Shown here: in pieces, positions 7,826 through 13,277 of the stretch | Position numbering within the stretch: position 1 is the stretch's first letter | How the letters are laid out: each line of letters begins with the position of its first letter | Source: Verrucomicrobia bacterium UBA6775 | GTDB taxonomy: Bacteria > Verrucomicrobiota > Verrucomicrobiia > Limisphaerales > UBA1096 | Assembly (NCBI GenBank): GCA_002453165.1 | Contig: DKGH01000150.1 | Span: forward strand, 2,232-15,508 | Direction: 5' to 3' | DNA: 13,277 nt | Notes under the pieces: generated by a model | What the model saw: the letters and a program-made list of their open reading frames with translations, nothing else | Databases searched by the model: none | Told to the model about the DNA's origin: nothing | Position numbers and translations under genes: made by a program

Positions 7826-7834
7826 CGCTTGGCC
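7826..7834 (+). repeat. Palindrome half site CGCTTGGCC that provides the SDR start codon
   Basis: The half site CGCTTGGCC spans the gap between the DUF1080 stop and the SDR gene. Its TTG (7829-7831) is the only plausible initiation codon in the SDR frame, because the in-frame TAA lies just upstream at 7814-7816 and no ATG or GTG falls between. The following GCC is Ala2 of the protein. Confidence 0.7.
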
Positions 7835-8512
7835 AGAACGATCGTCATCACCGGAATTACCCGCGGCATCGGCCGGGGATTGGTCGAGGAGTTTGATCGG
7901 CTGGGCCACAAGATCATCGGCTGCGGCCGCTCGGTGGATCAGGTCAGTGAACTCCAAAACGCGCTTGGCTCGGATCACCACTTTTCCGTGGTCGACGTCA
8001 CCGACGATGCGCTCGTCGCTGACTGGGCCAGCAAGATGCTTCAGGCCCACGGCGCGCCCGATTTACTGATCAACAACGCGGCGATCATCAATCAAAACAG
8101 CCCACTCGTCGATGTGCCGGTGGCGGAGTTCGACGCCGTCATCGACATCAACATCAAGGGCGTGGCCAACGTCTCCCGGCACTTTGCACCGGCGATGATT
8201 GAGCGCAACCACGGCGTGATCGTCAACCTCAGCTCCGGCTGGGGCCGCAGCACCTCCCCCGACGTCGCGCCGTACTGCGCCACCAAGTGGGCCATCGAGG
8301 GACTCAGTAAGGCAATGGCCGACGAGTTGCCCAGCGGCATGGCGTGCGTGCCGCTCAGCCCCGGCGTGGTGAACACTGAGATGCTGCAAAGCTGCTTCGG
8401 CGGCGGCGCGGACACCGCCCGCAAGCCGGACGCCTTCGCCAAGGTGGCCGCCCCGTTCTTCCTCGCGCTTGGCCCCAAAGACAACGGCCACTCCCTCACC
8501 GTCCCCGCCTGA
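7829..8512 (+). CDS. Short-chain dehydrogenase/reductase (SDR)
   Basis: This 227-residue cytoplasmic protein is a classical-type SDR using NAD(H) or NADP(H). The cofactor motif TGITRGIG is at 8-15, NNAA (a variant of NNAG) at 82-85, Asn109 in the NIKG strand, catalytic Ser135 or Ser136 in VNLSSG, and Tyr149 and Lys153 in YCATK. PGVVNTEM (178-185) matches the family's PGxxxT segment. The length is slightly short for the family (about 250). The start is a TTG inside a copy of the window's palindromic repeat; the Rossmann strand ARTIVITG begins directly after it, so little or no coding sequence lies further upstream. The gene sits between the DUF1080 and LamG genes. A second half site, CGCTTGGCC at 8520-8528, follows its stop. 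Family is certain; the substrate (sugar, alcohol or keto compound) cannot be told. Confidence 0.93.
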   Translation: MARTIVITGITRGIGRGLVEEFDRLGHKIIGCGRSVDQVSELQNALGSDHHFSVVDVTDDALVADWASKMLQAHGAPDLLINNAAIINQNSPLVDVPVAEFDAVIDINIKGVANVSRHFAPAMIERNHGVIVNLSSGWGRSTSPDVAPYCATKWAIEGLSKAMADELPSGMACVPLSPGVVNTEMLQSCFGGGADTARKPDAFAKVAAPFFLALGPKDNGHSLTVPA

Positions 8513-8519
8513 CCACTCG

Positions 8520-8528
8520 CGCTTGGCC
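8520..8528 (+). repeat. Palindrome half site after the SDR gene
   Basis: CGCTTGGCC begins 7 bases after the SDR stop codon. With the copy at 7826-7834 it brackets the SDR gene in direct orientation; the flanking bases are also similar (AGAAC against GGAAAC). This may be coincidence given how common the half site is. Confidence 0.6.
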
Positions 8529-8588
8529 GGAAACAGTTGACAACAAAGCCCGGAAGTTCACCCTCGGTGCCCCTCACCGAATTGGCTT

Positions 8589-11327
8589 ATGAAGCAATGG
8601 ATGCGTTCTCTCCTGTTGTGCCCCGCGCTTGGCTTGGCGCTTGGCTTGTTTTCCTCCCCCCACTCCGCCCGGAGTGAGATCGTCGGTCACTGGACCTTTG
8701 AAGAAGGCGAAGAGACGATGGATCTCATCGGCAACTTCCCCGACCTCGTCCTGCAAGGCAAGGCTGAGGTGATCGATGGTGTCTTGCGCGTCACCGGCAA
8801 AGGAACCAAAGCCACCGGATGGGCGGCGACCAATCTGGATGAAGGCGACTACTCCGGGCCGATCATTGAGGACCACACGTTGCTCGTGTGGGTGACGCTC
8901 GAGGGACTCGACGACACCGCCAGCGGCGGCTCCGCGTTGACGCTGGAGACGCTGGGGAGCGATGAATTCAACGCCGTCGCCTTCGCCGACAAAACCGCCA
9001 ATCAATGGGGCCTCGGCAGCAACAAGAGAGTGCGCACTGAAAAATTGAAGCCCGGTTTTGAGGAAACCTCGACCGGAGAGAAGATCTGCCTCGCGATCGT
9101 ACACGAGACGCTCGGAGGCGACGATGTGGCCATCACAGTTTATCGCAACGGAGAAATCATCGGCAGCTACGAGACCGAGGAGGCTCCCTATTGGGACACC
9201 GACGACACCGAGGTGCTTTTCGGAATCCGAACCGGTGACGCTGACGGCGGCGAGGGCGCAATCAACGCCCTGATCGATGAGGCGCGAATTTATGATATCG
9301 CGCTGACGGATGATGAAATCGCCACGATCTCCGAGGCGGGCCCAGTGTCGTACCGGGTCGAGCTGCTCGGGCAATGGACATTCGAAATCGGACAGGAGAC
9401 GCTCGACGGAGCGGGTAATTTCCCGGAGTTAATTCTCAGGGGTACCGCCCTCATCGAGGACGGGCAACTCAAGCTCAAAGGTGCCGGCGTGAACGCCCAA
9501 GGCTGGGCCGTCACCGGCAAGGATGGCGGCAGGTACACCGGCCCCACCATCACCAGTAAAACCCTCGTCGCCTGGGTGCGGCTGCAGGCGCTCTCGCAAC
9601 GGGCCCGGGCCGGGTCAGTCATCACGATCGACCGAATCACGGGAGATCACTTCGACGGCATCATCTTCGCCGAGCGCCTGCCCAACGAATGGATGTCAGG
9701 CAGTTCCGGTTTTCACCGCACCCAGGATTTTGATCCCGGGTTCATTGAGGAGGAGATGGACGAATTGATACAGCTTGTCATCACCTACGAGGTGATCGAC
9801 GGGGCCATCGCCATTACCGGCTACCGCAACGCCGAGGAGCTTGGGTATTACGAATCCACCCAGCCATCCAGCTGGCTGACCGGCGATGCCGAAATCTTCT
9901 TCGGCAAACGGCACGGCACCACCGCTGGCGGCCCCGGCGGCATCACGGTGGATATCGAGGAAGCCCGCATCTACAGCGGCGTCATGTCGCTTGGCAAAAT
10001 CGAAGAACTCCTCGAGGAAGGCCCGGTCAAGCTAAAGGACGACGACGAAGACGGATTGCCGGACAGCTGGGAAAAGGAACACTTTGACAACCTAACCCAG
10101 GGCCCGGAAGACGACTCGGATGGGGACACGCTGGCCAACATCATCGAGCTAAGACTCGGCACCGACCCCGCCAACAAGGATACCGACGGCGACTCATTGA
10201 ATGACAACGTTGAGACTCTTACCCGCGAATTTGTGGACGCCAACAACACCGGCACCAGCCCCATTCTTGCCGACACGGACAACGACGGCCTCTCCGATGG
10301 AGTCGAGACAAACACCGGTAAATTCGTCAGCGCAACCGACACCGGCACCGATCCGCTCAACCCGAACACCGATAACGACCTCGTCAAGGACGGCAAGGAA
10401 GTGGCGAATGGCACCGACCCGCATGACTCGACCGATCCGCCGGTTGATCCCTCCGAATACCTCGTCGGTCACTGGACCTTTGAGGGCGACACCGAGCTGG
10501 AGGATTTGACCGGCAACTTCCCCGAGCTGCTTTTGCAGGAGGATGCCGAGATCGTCGACGGCAAACTCGACGTCGGCGGAAATGGACGTACCTCCATCGC
10601 GTGGGCCATCACCGACAGCGAAATCGGCGAATACACCGGCCCGACCATCGCCAACAAAACTCTCGTCTCCTGGGTGATCATGCAAAAAATCGGACCCCGC
10701 GTCCGGGCCGGCTCCGTCATCACGCTCGACACCGTCAACGGCGACATCTTTGACGGCATCATTTATGGCGAACGCCAAATGGGACGCTGGATGAACGGCA
10801 GTTCCAATTTTCACCGCACACAGGATTTCAAGCCGGGCTACATCGAGAAAACCGTCAACGAACACATCATGCTCGCCATCACCTACAAACTGGTCAACGG
10901 GCAGCTCCGCGTTACCGGTTACCGCAACGGCGATGTAATCGGTGAATACATGACCGGCAATCCATTTCAATGGAGGGCCGGTAACGCCGAGGTCATGTTC
11001 GGTATCCGGCACGGGTCGTTGGCCGGTGGCCCCGGCGCGGTGGATGCCCTGATCGAGGAGGCCGCCGTGTTCAACGAGGCCCTACCGGCAACCAGCATCC
11101 GTGCCCTCTACCGCGAGGGGCCGGAAGGCGTCGAGTGGATTGTCGAACCGGAAATCCCGACACTCACGCTGAAGGTCGCCGGCGACGACGTAACGCTCGA
11201 GTTCACCGGCACCCTGCAACAGGCCGACTCCGCCATCGGGCCGTGGAAGGACACCGCAGAATCAAGCCCGCTCACTCTCAAGCGGAGCAATGCCGCCGGA
11301 GCCAAGTTTTACCGGGCAAAAAACTAA
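8589..11327 (+). CDS. Secreted protein with three LamG-like repeats and TSP3-like Ca-binding segment
   Basis: This 912-residue protein has a signal peptide (1 to about 29) whose hydrophobic core ALGLALGL is encoded by a 12-base tandem repeat. Three homologous LamG/concanavalin-like units follow, at about 30-254, 258-479 and 625-845. Each opens with a motif like VGHWTFE or LGQWTFE, then GNFPEL, a TGP(T/I)I strand, an FHRTQDF element in units 2 and 3, and a closing EARIY or EEAAVF strand. Between units 2 and 3 (about 484-622) lies an Asp-rich segment with DxDxDG-type motifs (DDDEDG, DTDGDS, DTDNDG), as in thrombospondin type 3 calcium-binding repeats. The tail (846-912) ends in GAKFYRAKN, a form I associate with Verrucomicrobia secreted proteins. 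No catalytic domain or membrane anchor was seen. Glycan binding or adhesion at the cell surface is inferred. The ATG at 8589 lacks a clear ribosome binding site, but the signal peptide supports it. Confidence 0.9.
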   Translation: MKQWMRSLLLCPALGLALGLFSSPHSARSEIVGHWTFEEGEETMDLIGNFPDLVLQGKAEVIDGVLRVTGKGTKATGWAATNLDEGDYSGPIIEDHTLLVWVTLEGLDDTASGGSALTLETLGSDEFNAVAFADKTANQWGLGSNKRVRTEKLKPGFEETSTGEKICLAIVHETLGGDDVAITVYRNGEIIGSYETEEAPYWDTDDTEVLFGIRTGDADGGEGAINALIDEARIYDIALTDDEIATISEAGPVSYRVELLGQWTFEIGQETLDGAGNFPELILRGTALIEDGQLKLKGAGVNAQGWAVTGKDGGRYTGPTITSKTLVAWVRLQALSQRARAGSVITIDRITGDHFDGIIFAERLPNEWMSGSSGFHRTQDFDPGFIEEEMDELIQLVITYEVIDGAIAITGYRNAEELGYYESTQPSSWLTGDAEIFFGKRHGTTAGGPGGITVDIEEARIYSGVMSLGKIEELLEEGPVKLKDDDEDGLPDSWEKEHFDNLTQGPEDDSDGDTLANIIELRLGTDPANKDTDGDSLNDNVETLTREFVDANNTGTSPILADTDNDGLSDGVETNTGKFVSATDTGTDPLNPNTDNDLVKDGKEVANGTDPHDSTDPPVDPSEYLVGHWTFEGDTELEDLTGNFPELLLQEDAEIVDGKLDVGGNGRTSIAWAITDSEIGEYTGPTIANKTLVSWVIMQKIGPRVRAGSVITLDTVNGDIFDGIIYGERQMGRWMNGSSNFHRTQDFKPGYIEKTVNEHIMLAITYKLVNGQLRVTGYRNGDVIGEYMTGNPFQWRAGNAEVMFGIRHGSLAGGPGAVDALIEEAAVFNEALPATSIRALYREGPEGVEWIVEPEIPTLTLKVAGDDVTLEFTGTLQQADSAIGPWKDTAESSPLTLKRSNAAGAKFYRAKN
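8625..8648 (+). repeat. 12-base tandem repeat in the LamG signal peptide
   Basis: GCGCTTGGCTTG occurs twice in exact tandem (8625-8636 and 8637-8648) and encodes ALGLALGL. The unit keeps the CGCTTGG half site and the 12-base period seen in the palindromic copies elsewhere, but the second half is not complementary. Confidence 0.85.
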
Positions 11328-11334
11328 CCCCTCC

Positions 11335-11348
11335 CGCTTGGCCAAGCG
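11335..11348. repeat. Palindrome CGCTTGGCCAAGCG in the convergent junction
   Basis: A 14-base perfect palindrome lies 7 bases after the LamG stop codon, in non-coding sequence between convergent genes. It is the cleanest isolated copy of the repeat. It could form a hairpin in transcripts from either strand. Confidence 0.88.
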
Positions 11349-11359
11349 CAAAAGGTAGG

Positions 11360-11378
11360 GACGGCTGTCCCAGCCGTC
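11360..11378. terminator. Stem-loop at the convergent gene junction, possible bidirectional terminator
   Basis: GACGGCTG, loop TCC, then CAGCCGTC forms a perfect 8-base-pair stem between the LamG gene (ends 11327) and the DsrE-like gene. Its right arm overlaps two bases of the DsrE-like stop codon (TGA, 11377-11379). The position suits a terminator for both transcripts. There is no long T run, so it may instead be a dispersed intergenic repeat of the REP kind or an mRNA-protecting hairpin. Confidence 0.5.
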
Positions 11379-11694
11379 AGTTGAAACTCTCAAACTGGTC
11401 GGTGTCGGCCATGATGTCGCTGAGCACGGAGAGGCCAGTGAAGACGGCGGAGTCGTCGAGCGGGAGCTTGCGCTGGCGCATGCTGTAGGCGCAGCCGAAC
11501 AGGTTCAGCCCGTCAGCCTTGAGCTTAGCCAAGCGCGGATCAGACAGCCCCGGTACCGCGTCGTCGATACAGTAGAGATACACCTTGTCGCCCCTGGCCA
11601 ACGCGGCCTCCGCCTGGCCAAGCGCTTGGCCGAAGCCCGGCGCGTCCGGCGCCACCGAAACCATCAAGCCAAGCTTTTGCGGCCTCTCACTCAA
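11377..11694 (-). CDS. DsrE/DsrF-like small protein
   Basis: This 105-residue protein resembles the DsrE/DsrF-like family, whose members act in sulfur relay or are uncharacterised single-domain proteins. The alpha/beta pattern is visible: strand KLGLMVSVA (7-15), helix around 21-34, strand KVYLYCID (37-44), a conserved-looking Cys68 in LFGCAYSMRQR (65-75), and a C-terminal VFTGLSVLSDIM. The two cysteines, Cys42 and Cys68, are candidates for persulfide chemistry; Cys68 is in the place where family members carry theirs. The start is a TTG at 11694, five bases after the stop of the hydrolase gene, with a purine-rich AAGGGGAAG before it; Met11 is a less likely start because it would remove the first strand. 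A repeat copy gives LGQA at 25-28. Translation is probably coupled to the upstream genes. Family is fairly likely; role is unknown. Confidence 0.75.
   Translation of the reverse strand: MSERPQKLGLMVSVAPDAPGFGQALGQAEAALARGDKVYLYCIDDAVPGLSDPRLAKLKADGLNLFGCAYSMRQRKLPLDDSAVFTGLSVLSDIMADTDQFESFN
11616..11631. repeat. Palindrome GGCCAAGCGCTTGGCC inside the DsrE-like gene
   Basis: A 16-base perfect palindrome in the other phase of the 12-base period, centred on GCGC rather than GGCC. The gene reads it in the segment FGQALGQAEA, the loop or helix after the first strand. Confidence 0.85.
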
Positions 11695-11699
11695 GGCGA

Positions 11700-12647
11700 C
11701 TACTTCCCCTTGGCCAAGCGCTTCAGGAACCTGTCCACCGTCGGCTTGCCCTTCACGTAACCGAGCGATTTCAGGAATTCATGCATCCGCGTGACCGTCG
11801 CAAGAAACATCTTGTTGTCGTACCGGCCAAGATTGAAAAAACCGTGCGGCATGTCGTCATAGCCGTCCAGTTCCGACCGGAGACCGGCCTTGACCGACTG
11901 CTTCACGAACATCTCGGCGGTCAGGAATGGCACAGTCGTGTCTCCTCGGCCGTGGATTACCAACGAAGAAGGAAGGCCCTTACGAATATTGTGGTATGGC
12001 GACAACGTCGTAGGGTCTTCAACACCAAGCCGCTTTTTTAGTCTCTCCAAACGATCGCCACCAAAGGTCTTCAATCCCTTAGCCTCGGCCGTAATCAGTA
12101 CCGGATTGTAAAGCACCATCGCGTTGGGGACGGAGCTGATCTTCATGTCTTCGCCCGGTTCGTCGTGCTTGGGCAGCGTGCCGGTGCTGGCGGCCACGTG
12201 TCCCCCGGCGGAACCACCGCCGGCTGCCACGCGGTTCGGATCGACGCCAAGCCGCTTGGCATTCTGGCGGATCCAGCGCACGGCCGATTTACCGTCGCGC
12301 ACGCAGTGGAATGGCTTCGTGCCCTGCCGACTGGCCACCCGATAATCGGCCGCCATCGCAACCATGCCCTTCGAGGCGAGGTAGCGGCAGTGCTCTTGAA
12401 ATTGTTTTGGTGTCCCGCCCGTCCAGCCGCCCCCGAAAAAGAAGACGATCGCCGGCCGATTGGCCCCGGCCTTGTGGCCCTTGGGCTCGTAAATGTAGAT
12501 CTTCAACTTCACGTCGCCGATGGTCTTGTAAACCTCGGCACGCGAACCGGGCAGATCGAAGTCACTCTCGTACGGCCCCTTTTTCTCCTGCGCCAACAAC
12601 GCCAGGGGCGCGAGCAACGCAGCTGTCAATGTGATGATGATTTTCAT
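11700..12647 (-). CDS. Secreted alpha/beta hydrolase (esterase/lipase-like)
   Basis: This 315-residue protein has a signal peptide (1 to about 19, cleaved near LLAQ) and an alpha/beta hydrolase fold of the hormone-sensitive-lipase or BD-FAE type. The catalytic triad is visible: Ser146 in GGGSAGG (143-149), Asp236 in HGRGDTTVP (232-240) and His268 in DMPHGFF (265-271). The oxyanion hole is FGGGW (71-75), a variant of HGGGW. The likely reaction is hydrolysis of an ester, perhaps a short acyl group on a carbohydrate or an aryl ester, outside the cytoplasm. The ATG at 12647 is 6 bases after the stop of the alcohol dehydrogenase gene and the stop is 5 bases before the DsrE-like start, so all three are probably co-transcribed. 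The last residues (RFLKRLAKGK) include a repeat-derived KRLAKG tail. Family is sure; the substrate is not. Confidence 0.92.
   Translation of the reverse strand: MKIIITLTAALLAPLALLAQEKKGPYESDFDLPGSRAEVYKTIGDVKLKIYIYEPKGHKAGANRPAIVFFFGGGWTGGTPKQFQEHCRYLASKGMVAMAADYRVASRQGTKPFHCVRDGKSAVRWIRQNAKRLGVDPNRVAAGGGSAGGHVAASTGTLPKHDEPGEDMKISSVPNAMVLYNPVLITAEAKGLKTFGGDRLERLKKRLGVEDPTTLSPYHNIRKGLPSSLVIHGRGDTTVPFLTAEMFVKQSVKAGLRSELDGYDDMPHGFFNLGRYDNKMFLATVTRMHEFLKSLGYVKGKPTVDRFLKRLAKGK
11709..11718. repeat. Palindrome core CTTGGCCAAG at the end of the hydrolase gene
   Basis: A perfect core copy encoding part of the C-terminal KRLAKGK tail, two codons before the stop. It also lies just upstream of the DsrE-like TTG start, and its AAGG end contributes to the purine-rich stretch there. 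Confidence 0.8.
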
Positions 12648-12653
12648 GGTCGG

Positions 12654-13277
12654 TTAAATGTCGAACTTGATGATTTGCCGGGCGACCTCGCCCTGATCGA
12701 GTGCGTCAAAGCCCTCGTTGACCTGATCGAGGTCGATGAAGCGGCTGTTCAAAATGTCCACCGGAAGCCGCCCCTCGCGGTACAATTGCAGGAAGCGAGG
12801 GATGTCACGCTTGGGCACGCAAGAGCCCATGTACGAGCCCATGAGTTGGCGCTCCTCGGCTACCACCGAAAGCGCGGAAATTCGCAGTTCACTGTCCGGG
12901 TTCGGCAGACCGACCGTCACCGTACGGCCGCCCTTGCGCGTGGCGGCGTATGCCTGCGCCAGTGCCTTCTCACTGCCGACCGCCTCGAACACGTCCACTG
13001 CGCCGCCCCCGGTCAGGTCGCGCAGAGCTGAAACCGGGTCGACCTCCGAGGCGTTGATCACGTGGGTCGCCCCCGCCTGCTTGGCCAGCTCTAGTTTGTT
13101 CTCCAGCGTGTCCACCGCAATGATCGGGTACGCGCCCGCCAGCTTCAGTCCCATCACGACGCTCAGCCCAACGCCGCCCACGCCAAACACAGCGGTCGAG
13201 GTGCCCGGCTGAACCCTGGCCGTGTTCACCACCGCACCGACGCCGGTCATGATCGCGCAGCCGAACAGCGTGGCCAC
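12654..13277 (-). CDS. Zinc-type alcohol dehydrogenase, C-terminal part (cut by window edge)
   Basis: The 207 visible residues are the C-terminal part of a medium-chain dehydrogenase. They hold the nucleotide-binding Rossmann domain with GVGGVG at about 32-37, then VDTLENKLELAKQAGATHVIN, with the Asp typical of NAD-specific members. The catalytic-domain end carries GSYMGSCVPKRDIPRF and the closing GEVARQIIKFD. The segment GCAIMTGVGAVVNTA at the edge is the usual approach to the cofactor domain in class III-like and mycothiol-type alcohol dehydrogenases. The zinc ligands and the true start lie beyond base 13277; the first visible codon (GTG, Val) is internal. It oxidises an alcohol or reduces an aldehyde in the cytoplasm; the substrate is not determinable. 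It precedes the secreted hydrolase by 6 bases. Formaldehyde detoxification is possible but unsupported, since the hydrolase has a signal peptide and does not look like S-formylglutathione hydrolase. Confidence 0.92.
   Translation of the reverse strand: MATLFGCAIMTGVGAVVNTARVQPGTSTAVFGVGGVGLSVVMGLKLAGAYPIIAVDTLENKLELAKQAGATHVINASEVDPVSALRDLTGGGAVDVFEAVGSEKALAQAYAATRKGGRTVTVGLPNPDSELRISALSVVAEERQLMGSYMGSCVPKRDIPRFLQLYREGRLPVDILNSRFIDLDQVNEGFDALDQGEVARQIIKFDI

Noticed and set aside
7826..8528. SDR gene as a mobile cassette bounded by direct half sites
   Set aside because: The half site is so frequent in the window that two copies near gene ends are expected; no transposase, terminal inverted repeat or target duplication is seen.
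8537..8565. Promoter for the LamG gene: perfect TTGACA at 8537-8542
   Set aside because: At 17 or 18 bases spacing the -10 position reads ACCCTC or CCCTCG, far from TATAAT. The match to -35 alone is not enough, though an internal promoter cannot be excluded.
8574..11012. Minus-strand reading frames (8574-9374 and 10194-11012) opposite the LamG gene
   Set aside because: They mirror the LamG repeats and the Asp-rich segment, and no motif supports them as proteins.
11700..13277. Glutathione-type formaldehyde detoxification pair (alcohol dehydrogenase plus S-formylglutathione hydrolase)
   Set aside because: The hydrolase has a signal peptide and HSL-type GGGSAGG and FGGGW motifs, unlike the cytoplasmic S-formylglutathione hydrolase.

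Overview
The window looks like chromosomal DNA from a Verrucomicrobia- or Planctomycetes-type bacterium. The evidence is a DUF1501 protein with a Tat signal, a cytochrome-c-like/DUF1549/DUF1553 (PSD1-type) protein, a DUF1080 protein, and a large LamG protein whose C-terminal tail resembles those common in Verrucomicrobia. I lean towards Verrucomicrobia, but nothing here fixes the lineage. No rRNA, tRNA, CRISPR array, transposase, integrase or phage gene was seen.

Layout. (1) About 60-6887, minus strand: four genes read right to left. They are a Tat-exported Gfo/Idh/MocA-like protein, an MlrC-type M81 metallopeptidase, a PSD1-type cytochrome-domain protein and a DUF1501 protein. Gaps are 15, about 31 and 56 bases, so this is probably one operon. 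(2) 6888-7156: a divergent intergenic region that should hold promoters for both directions. (3) 7157-11327, plus strand: a DUF1080 protein, a short-chain dehydrogenase/reductase (SDR) starting at TTG, and a 912-residue secreted protein with three LamG-like repeats and a calcium-binding Asp-rich segment. (4) 11328-11376: a convergent junction with two hairpin-forming sequences. (5) 11377-13277, minus strand: a zinc-type alcohol dehydrogenase cut by the window edge, a secreted alpha/beta hydrolase and a DsrE-like protein, with gaps of 6 and 5 bases.

How the genes may fit together. The set suggests extracytoplasmic breakdown or oxidation of organic material: exported redox and hydrolase-like proteins, a secreted carbohydrate-binding-like protein, an esterase and two dehydrogenases. 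No substrate can be named from sequence alone.

The most striking feature is not a gene. A short palindrome, CGCTTGGCCAAGCG, and its halves are scattered over the whole window, inside genes, between genes and at gene edges. By hand I count 8 copies of the 10-base core CTTGGCCAAG and about 34 half sites (CGCTTGG or CCAAGCG). It often extends with a 12-base period, inside coding regions it reads as LAKR or LGQA, and one half site supplies the only plausible start codon of the SDR gene. It behaves like a highly iterated palindrome, analogous to HIP1 of cyanobacteria, and I know of no description of it.
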